Assembly: GCA_039191605.1 (NCBI GenBank)
Contig: JBCCXL010000006.1
Coordinates: 248,001 to 312,000 of the forward strand
Length of the DNA stretch: 64,000 bases
Reading direction: 5' to 3'
DNA from: JBCCXL01 sp039191605
Lineage (GTDB): Bacteria > Acidobacteriota > Thermoanaerobaculia > Multivoradales > JAHZIX01
A model generated the notes under the pieces. That model was not told the DNA's origin and did not search any database. It saw nothing but the letters and a program-made list of their open reading frames with translations. This document shows, one piece after another, positions 1 through 9,000 of this stretch. Numbering within the stretch: position 1 is the stretch's first letter; each line of letters begins with the position of its first letter. A program made the position numbers and the translations under genes.

Positions 1-3000
1 CGAGGGCGGCGAGATCCACCTCGCCCCGCCAGGCCTCCGCGGCGGCCGGATCCACCGCTTCCCGCTGCAGCAGCTTGACGTCCCCGAGGGCACGGGATTC
101 CGGCCTCGGGCCGTCGGTCATGCGCCCCGAGAGATCGCCGTAGGGGTCCCCCACCGCCGACTCCCACTCCAGACCGAAGCGCTCCAGCACCGGCTCCAGA
201 GTGCCCCGCGGCTGGCGCACCAGGTCCTCGAAGCGCAGCGTCCCCTGGCGCTCCTGGGGAATGCCCTCGAGGAAGCGCAGGATGTTGCGATGGCTGAGGG
301 TCCACAGACCCTCAGCCAGGGTGGAGGCGGGAAGCCGGTGGTCGTAGCGGAAGAAGATCTGATCCAGCCGGGCCTTCTCGAAGGAGCGGATCACCGCCGC
401 CGGATGGCGCACCAGGTGCAGGAAGAGAGCCCCGTCGAAAAGCTCCTCCGCCCGCTCCAGGGTCTCCATAGACAGGGCGTAGGAGGGCGTCTTGTCCACC
501 AGCAGCCGATCTCCCAGACGCTGCTGGAAGGAGCCGTAGACCTCAGCGGTGGAAGCCCCCAGCTGGCGCCAGCCGGAGAGCACCTCCTCGGCTTCCTCCA
601 GGTCGACGTCCCACAGCTCCATCACCGCCCTCAGCGACCCTTCCAGCCAGAAGCGGTCGCGATCGTTGTCGAAGGTCTCGTGACGCTGGGCCAGAGTGGC
701 GAAACGCAGCAGCTCCAGCTCCGGCGGAGCGAAGAGCCGGCGGTGGCCGCCGAGCATCACCCGCAGCAGGGTGGTGCCGGAACGCGGCGGCGCCAGCACG
801 AAGATCGCCGGCTTCAGGCGGGTGCCCGCTGCCGAGCTTCGCGTTCCCGGGGCGGCCTTCAGCAGATTCGGCACCAGCCCCTGGAGCCGGGAGACCAGCC
901 CGTCATCCACCCTCGGTGCGGCGGAGTCGCCTACCGCTGACGCCTCGACATCCGCCGACGGTACCGGCGACGGTGCCGCCGAGGCTCCCAGCCAGGTCCT
1001 CACCCCCCGCGGATGCTCCCGCAGCAGATAGCCCGCCAGGTCCTCCACTCGAGGATGATCGAAGACCGCCACCACGTGGACGATCTCCCCCAGCTGAGCC
1101 TGCAGGGCGTTGGTCACCAGGGCGGCGGTGATGGAGTTGCCGCCGAGGTCGAAGAAGTCGTCCTCGGCCCTCGGCGCCGGGCTCTTGAGCACCTGGGCAT
1201 AGAGATCCGCCACCGCCGCGACCACCGCGGCATCCGTCGACGGCCTCGACTCGGAAGCTCCTTCCGGAGCCTGCTCCGAAGCCGCTTCCGAATCCGGGTC
1301 CGGCAGCGAATCGGGCTGTATATCCGGCTGTGAATCAGGAAGGGGGATAGAGCGCAGCGCGCGACGGTCCAGCTTGCCGGTGGGGGTCAGGGGCAGGGAA
1401 TCCAGGCCGTAGATCAGCTCCGGCACCAGGGGCTCCGGCAGTCGGGCGGCGAGCTCTCGCCGCAGACCGCGGCGATCCAGGCCAGAGGCCGCTCCCAACG
1501 CCGGCACCACCCACGCCACCAGGCGCTGAGGACTCGGCTCGGTAGTTTCTCCAGCGAGGGCATCCACCACCGCCGCCGCCACTTCCGGCAGCTCCCGCAG
1601 CGCCGCTTCCACCTCGCCGGCCTCGATGCGATGGCCGCGAATCTTCAGCTGCCGATCCCGGCGACCGCGGTGTTCCAGCTCCCCATCCGACCGCCAGCGG
1701 CCGACGTCGCCGCTGCGGTAGGCCCGGGATCCCGGCGCCACCGCAGGAGTTAGCGAATTGGAGGAATCCTCCCCGCAGCGAGGGTCCGGCACGAAGCGCC
1801 AGGCGGTGAGCCCCGGGCGACCGAGGTAGCCGCGGGCAACGCCCGCGCCCCCCACCCACAGCTCGCCGCTCACCTCCGGCGGCGCGATGCCCCCGGCGGC
1901 GTCCACCACCATCACCGCCGCCCCCGGCAGCGGGCGGCCCACCGGCGAGCCGAGGGCTCGGCGACGCTGGCTTGGATCCAAGTCCCGGCGCCCCAGGGGC
2001 TTCCAGGTGACGTGGACGGTGGTCTCGGTGATGCCGTAGAGGTTGACGAAGCGGGGCCCGGCGAGTCGAGCTTCACAGGAGTGAGCGCCGGAAGCCTCGG
2101 CCCCCAATGACTCCTCCAGAACCGGTTCCAGCGTTGCCTGCTCGAGGGCCTCACCGCCGAAGAGCACCCAGCGCAACGAGGGGAAGGCAGAGAACAAAGA
2201 AGATCGGGAGGGAGAGGTCGCCAGAGAACCGTCCCCTCGATCTCCGGGGGATTCGTCGCTGCCCAGCAGCAGCTGACGCTGGAGCAGAGACCACGCGGTG
2301 GGGGTCTGGCTCAATACCGTCACCCCCTCCGCCGCCAGCCGCGGCAGCAGCCGCGCCGGATCCCGCACCAGCTCCCGCGGCAGCAGCAGGGCGGTAGCGC
2401 TAGAGGCGAGGGCTCCCCACAGCTCCCAGACGGCGAAGTCGAAGGCGAAGGAATGGCAGATGGACCACACCCCGGAAGCGATTTCCGCCCCGGCCTCCGC
2501 AGAATCTCCGTCCCCATCCGACGCCATCGCCGCCAGCGCGGAGCGCAGCAGCCACAGAGCGTTGGCGTGGCTCACCACCACCCCCTTGGGGCGCCCGGTG
2601 GAGCCGGAGGTGTAGATCACGTAAGCCCCGTCCTCGCTCTCGGCGCGGCCCAGGAAGGGAGCTTCGGGGCCCGGATCCACGCCTTCCAACGCTTCCCCCA
2701 GGGGCAGGATCTCTAGCGGGGTGAGGGCCTCTTCGATGGCCGCCTCGGCCCCCTCTTGCATTTCCTCATGAACCAGGGCGTAGCGAGCGCCGCAGGCCTT
2801 CAGGTCGGCGGCGGTGGAGCGCAGGCGCGCCGCCGGGTAGGCGGGATCCAGCGGGACGTAGGGGCAGCCCACGGCGGTGGCTCCCACCATCGCCGCCACC
2901 TGCTCTAGGGAAGGCCTGGCGCACACCAGCACCGGCTCTCCGCGCCTCGCTCCGGCGGCCGCCAGGGCCGCCGCCACTCGGCGCCCCGCCGCCGCCAGCT

Positions 3001-6000
3001 CGGCGTAGGTCCACTCGGCGGCTTCGTCAGCAACCTCTTCAGCAAGACCGGCTACCCGCAGCGCCACCGTCTCCCCCCGCTGGGCGGCGCCGTCCCGCAC
3101 CAGCTCCCACAGAGTGCCGGCGGCCGGCAGCGAGCCCATGGCGGGATCGGTGGAGGGGCTGGTGACAGCTCCCAGGAGCTGCCGACGCTGAGCGTCGTCG
3201 AGCAGGGAGACGCCCGCCACCGGGCGCAGCGGATCGGCGGCGAAGGCCTCCAGCCAGTGGGCCAGAGCGCGGCTCCAGCTCGCCACCGCGGCCTCGTCGT
3301 GGCGGTCCGCGGACCACCGCCACTCGCTCACCCAGCCGGGCCCCTGCGGGCGCAGGGTGAGCACCAGATCCGTCTTCGCCGTCTCCGAGTCCAGCATTCG
3401 CGGCCGGGCCACCAGGTCCGGCAGGGTCAGCACGCTGCCCTCCAGGGCGCCCTCGCTGACTCCCCTCATGCCCTCGTCCAGCAGCTGGAGGACCACCCGC
3501 GGAGCCGCGGCCCCGGTGGACGACTGCGGCTCAGGCCCTTCGGCCCTCGCCGCGGCCGCCGTCAGCTCCTCCATCAGGCGCTCGAAGGGCAGATGCTGGT
3601 CCTCTAGCCCCGCCACCGCCGCGCGGGCCGCCGCACGGCCCCAGGAGAGGATCGAGGCCGCGGGCTCCACCGCCTCGAGATGCAGCGGCACGGTATTCAC
3701 CAGATAGCCCACCACCTCCCGCAGCTCTCGCCGCACCCGCCCGTCGGCGACGGTGGCGAGATAAACCCGGAGCAGCTCGTCCAGCTCCGGCGCTCCCCCC
3801 CGCAGCCGCTGGGCGAGGGCCGAGAAGGCGGCCAGCACGGCGTGGAAGGGGGTCAGCGCCGGGATCTCCTCCCCACCGGCCCCAAGCTCGCGAGAGAGGG
3901 CCGTCGCCAGGCGCTGGGGCCCCTGGCCGAGGTGGAGAACCAGAACTCCGCCGGCGGCGGTGGGGACTGCCGGGGGACGATGATCCGCCGGCAGCCGCAG
4001 CGGCTCGGCGTCCCTGAGCTCCTGCACTCGGCGAGCCAGAGCCTCGCTCCAGACCCCGGAGAGCGCTTCCTTACGCTGCCAGGCGGCGTGATCCGCCGCC
4101 TGGAACGGCGCCGGGGAGATCGCTTCTACCGCGGCAGCGAGAACGCCTTCGGCGGCGGCCTCGGCGGAGCGGCGGCGCAGCTCGTAGCGCTCGGTGAGCT
4201 CGCGGCACAGCACCACGTAGCTCACCGCGTCGCCGAGGATGTGGTGCATGCACAGCAGCAGCCAGTGGCGGCGGGGGGCCAGAGCCAGGAGCTGGAAGCG
4301 CACCAGGGGGCCGGATTCCAGATCGAAGGGCCGCGCCAGCGCCGCCGTCGCCAGCTCCTGGGCCTGATTCTCCAGCTCAGAATGGCCCCCAGATTGAGAC
4401 TGGGCCTGCCCCTGGGACTGAGACTGAGAACCCGCCGGCACCTTCACCAGGTGCAGGGGGAGGGCCGGGCCACCGGCGGAGGGCGGCGCCTCGATGTGTT
4501 GGTAGGGCCGTCCGCGATGCTGCGGGAAGCGGGTGCGCAGGGACTCATGGCGCTCCACCAGATCTTCCAAAGCCCCCTGCAGGGCTCCGAGGTCCAGATC
4601 CCCCTCGAGATCCAGCAGCATGGCGCTGTTGTAGGACGAAGCCCGAAGCTGCGCATTGGACTCCGGCTCCCCGGCCCGGCGGCGAGCCAGATGCCATAGG
4701 GAGCGCTGGCCGAAGGAGAGCTCCGGCGGATCGGATCGCTCCTCCACCTCCAGGGGCTGGACGGTGTCCGGCCCGGGCTCGTGGGCCAGGTCGATGGCCA
4801 TCATGCGCCGCGCCAGCTGCATTGGCGTCGGCGCCTCGAAGAGCAGCGCCAGGGGGATCGGATAGCCCGCCAGATGCTCCAGCTCCTGGGCCACCCGCAC
4901 CGCCGCTAGGGAATGGCCGCCGGCGTCGAAGAAGTGGAATCGGCGGTGCACCGTCGCCGCATCGATGCCCAGCTCTTCGGCGAAGGCCCGCGCCACCGCG
5001 TGCTCCAGGGGCCCGTCCACGCCCTCTTCTTCCCCGGGCTCCGGCGCCGTCAGCTCGGCGCTCTCCAAGAGCGCCGCCACCGCCCGGCGATCGAGCTTGC
5101 CGGAGGGGGTCAGGGGCAGGGATTCCAGCACCCGCCAGCGATCCGGCACCAGCGCCGCCGGCAGCTGTTGGCGGGCGAAGCTGCGCAGAACCTCGATCTC
5201 TCCATCCGCCGGCTCCCCGATTGGCAGTTCTCCTGCTGGCAGCTCTCCATCGACCGGGCTCTCATCGATACGACGAGCAGCGATGCCCGCCGCCCTCACC
5301 ACCGCGACGCCGAGACTCTCGCCGCCGCCGAGGGCCACCACCACCGCCGAAGCCACCGCCGGATGCTGCTCCAGCGTGCTCTCCACCTCGCCGGCCTCGA
5401 TTCGATGGCCGCGGATCTTGAGCTGGTGGTCGAGTCGACCGCGATGCTCCAGCAGCGGCGGAGCCGAGTCGGAGGACGGCAGCCAGCGGCCCGCATCGCC
5501 GCTGCGGTAGGCCCGAGACCCCGGTTCCGCGCCACCGTGACCGCAGCGAGGATCGGGAACGAAGCGCCAGGCGGTGAGAGCCGGGCGGCCGAGGTATCCC
5601 CGGGCCACTCCCCCGCCGCCTACCCAGAGCTCCCCCTTCACCCCCGGCGGCGCCGGCGCGCCGGCGGAATCCACCACCAGCACCGAGGCGCCCTCCAGAG
5701 GCGAGCCGATGGCCGATCCCGCCGGCGCATCGCTCACGGAGTCCAAGACGCCGCCAGCCGGATCCGCGCCGTCAGCGGGATAGAGGGGCCCCTGATGCAG
5801 CGATTCCAGCTCCACCGGGTGATGGGTGACGTGCACCGTGGTCTCGGTGATGCCGTAGAGGTTGCGGAAGAGCCTGTGGCCGTCGGCCCCGAGGGCTTCT
5901 CCCCCGGTGGTCACCGAGCGCCAGGGCAGCAGGCTGGATTCGTCCAATGCCTCACCACCGAAGACCACCCGCTGCAGGGTCGGCGAAGGCAGCCCCTGAT

Positions 6001-9000
6001 CCGCCGCCAGCCAGCGGGCCTGAACCCCGCGCCACGCCGAGGGGGTTTGGCTCAGCACGCTCACCCCCTGACCTACCAGCACCGGCACCAGCCGGGCGGG
6101 ATCCCGCGCCAGCTCCCGCGGCAGCAGCAGGGCGGTGGCGCCGCGAGTCAGGGCGCCCCACAATTCCCACACCGCGAAGTCGAAGGCGAAGGAGTGGAAG
6201 ACGGTCCATACCTCGTCGCCGTCGGCGCCGTCTTCGTCCTCCGATGCCGCCGCCGATCCGTCCGGCATCCCTAGCACCGTCGGCAGCTCCAGCGCCGCCA
6301 CCGCCGACTCCAGCAGCCACAGGGCATTGCCGTGAGTCACCACCACTCCCTTCGGCCGCCCGGTGGAGCCGGAGGTATAGATCACGTAGGCGGCGTCCTG
6401 CGGCGTGGCCCTTCCGAGGGTCTCCGGAAGGCTCCAGGAGGACGGGTCGAGAGAGACCTCAGCGGGAGTCTCGAGGGCCTGTTCCAGACCCAGCGGCAGC
6501 ACCCGCGCCGACTCCGGAAGCCCCTCCAGGGCCTGCTCCAAAGAAGCTCCGGCGCTCTCCGCCGCCAGCAGCACCACCGCCCCCTGGGCGGCGACGTCCG
6601 TCAGCGTATGGGCCAATCGCGCCGCCGGGTATTCCGGATCCAGCGGCACGTAGGGGCTGCCGACGGCGGCGGCGGCGAGCAGGGCCGCCACCTGGCCCGG
6701 CGAGGGCGGCGCGCACACCACCACCGGCGAGCCCTGGGGCGCCCCCTGCCGCGCCATCTCCTGGCCCAGAGCGGCGGCAATGCCGGCGGCCTTCGCCAGC
6801 AGCTGCCCATAGGTCCAAGTCTCCCAGCGACCGTCTTCCGTCGGCCGTCCCTCATCTTCCGCCGGCCACCGCAGCGCTACGGCCTCAGGCCGACGCCGCG
6901 CCGCCGCCGCCACCGCGTGCCACAGGCTGCCCTCGGCGGAAAGCTCCGGGCTCGGTGCCGCCGGGCCGCCCCAGGGGGCCGTCAGCAGCTGCCGCGCCTC
7001 GGCCTCGGAGATCCAGGCGAGCTGGTCTACCGCGGCCTCGGGCCTCGCCAGCGCCGACCCCAGCAGGACCTCGAAGCGCTGGGCCAAGCTCTCCACGGTG
7101 GCCTGGCGGAAGAGATCGCGGCGATATTCGAAGCCCAGCTCCAGGGCCTCGCCGCTGGTGGCATCGCCGAAGAGGGTGACGGTGAGATCAAATTTAGCCG
7201 TCTTCACCCGCAGCGGCAGAGCCCTGCCCTCGAGGGCGCCAAGGGCCACCGTGCGGCCCGGCGGCAGCGGCGCCGGCTGCAGCCCGAAGAGCACTTCGAA
7301 GAGCGGGTGCACCGACGGATCCCGAGGCGGCGCCAGGGCCTCCACCAGCTTCTCCAGCGGCAGCTCCTCCAGCGCCAGGACGGAGGTCAGGGCGGCGGCG
7401 CTGCGGGCGACGGTGCCAGCAAAGGTCGCGGCGCAGGAAGGGCCCGAGCCCTCTGCCCCGCCCTCCGGCGGCAGGCCTGCCGGAAGCAGGTCTGCCGGAA
7501 GCGGCAGGGTGTTGACGAAGAGGCCGACGGTGTTCTCCAGCGCGCGCCGCGGGCGACCCTCCACCGGCGTGCCGAGCAGGAAGCGGCGGCGGCCGGCGAG
7601 GCGACCGACGGTGACCTGGAAGGCCGCAAGCCACACCGCGAAGGGACTTACCGCCAGCCGCCGCGCCAGGGCGGCGACGGCGGCGGCGCGGGCCGGCGCC
7701 ACGGCGTGGAGCAGAGTCGCCCCGGCTTCTCCGCGGCGGCGCGGGCGGCGATGATCCGCCGGCAGCAGCAGCGGCTCGGGAATCGGCCCCAGCAGCTCTC
7801 CGTAGCTGGCAATCCGCCGCTCTAGGGCCTCTCCCTGCAGCCAGCTCCGCTGCCATCGAGCGTAGTCGCCGTAGCTCACCTCCACCGGCGGCAGCGAGGC
7901 GCCCGAATCGTAGAGCGCCACCAGCTCCGAGAGCAGCACCGCCAGGGTGCGGGCATCCGCCACCAGGTGATGGATGGTGATCACCAGCTGGCCGCCGGGC
8001 CGCGACTCGGCGGCGGAGGCGGAGGCGGGCGTGGCGGGCATGGGGATCCAGAACCAGCGCACCGGGGGCCCGCTGGCGAGGTCGAAGGGACGCTCCGCGG
8101 AGCGATCCGCCAGAGCCGTGGCGCAGCTCTCCGCTAGCTCCGGCGAGAGGGCGCTGAGGTCTACTACCGAAAGGGGCTGGAGGGGCGCGTCGAAGCGCTG
8201 CACCGGCTGCCGCCGGGGAGGCTGCGAGGAGGCATCCTTCGCCACCGCCTCGTCGACGAAGCGAGATCGCAGCGCCTCGTGGCGACTCGATAGCGTCCAC
8301 AGGGCCTGCTGAAGCCGCGCTGGATCCACCGCGCCCACCAGCTCCAGGCGCATGGGAATGGCGTAGGCGGTGGCGCCGGGGTTCAGGCGCTCGTGGAAGA
8401 GCAGGCGCTCCTGGGCGAAGGCCAGGGGAGCCGCTGCGGAATCCGCCCCATCCTTGGCTTCCTCGGCATCTGCGGCGGAGCGCAGCGGCAGCGGCGGCAC
8501 GTCTTCCCGAGCCGGCGCCACCAGCTCCCGGGCGAGGGCCGCGACGGTCGGCCGCGCGTAGAAGCGCGCCGCCGGCAGCTCGTGACCGAAGGTCTCCCGC
8601 AGGCGCGCCAGCAGACGGGCGGCGAGGAGGGAGTGGCCGCCGAGGGCGAAGAAATCCTCTTCCGCCCCCACCGAGGCCCGCTCCAGCACCTCCGCCATCA
8701 GCGCCGCCACCCGACTCTCGGCTCCCGGCGCCGGCGGCCGGGAGCTGCTCGAGACCACCTCTCCAGGGTCGATTCCCCCCGCCTCCCGCTGAGCCCGCTC
8801 CGTCAGCTTTCGGCGGTCGACCTTGCCGGTGGGGGTCAGCGGCAGAGCATCCACCGCCCGCAGCTGGGAGGGCACCATGTAGCCCGGCAGGGCCTCGGCG
8901 ACGAAGTCCCGGAGCTGCTCCGGCGGCAGCTCCCCAGAATCGCCGTCCACCAGCTCCACGAAGGCCGCCAGGTGGCTCTTGGCGCCCTCGCCGGCGAGCA

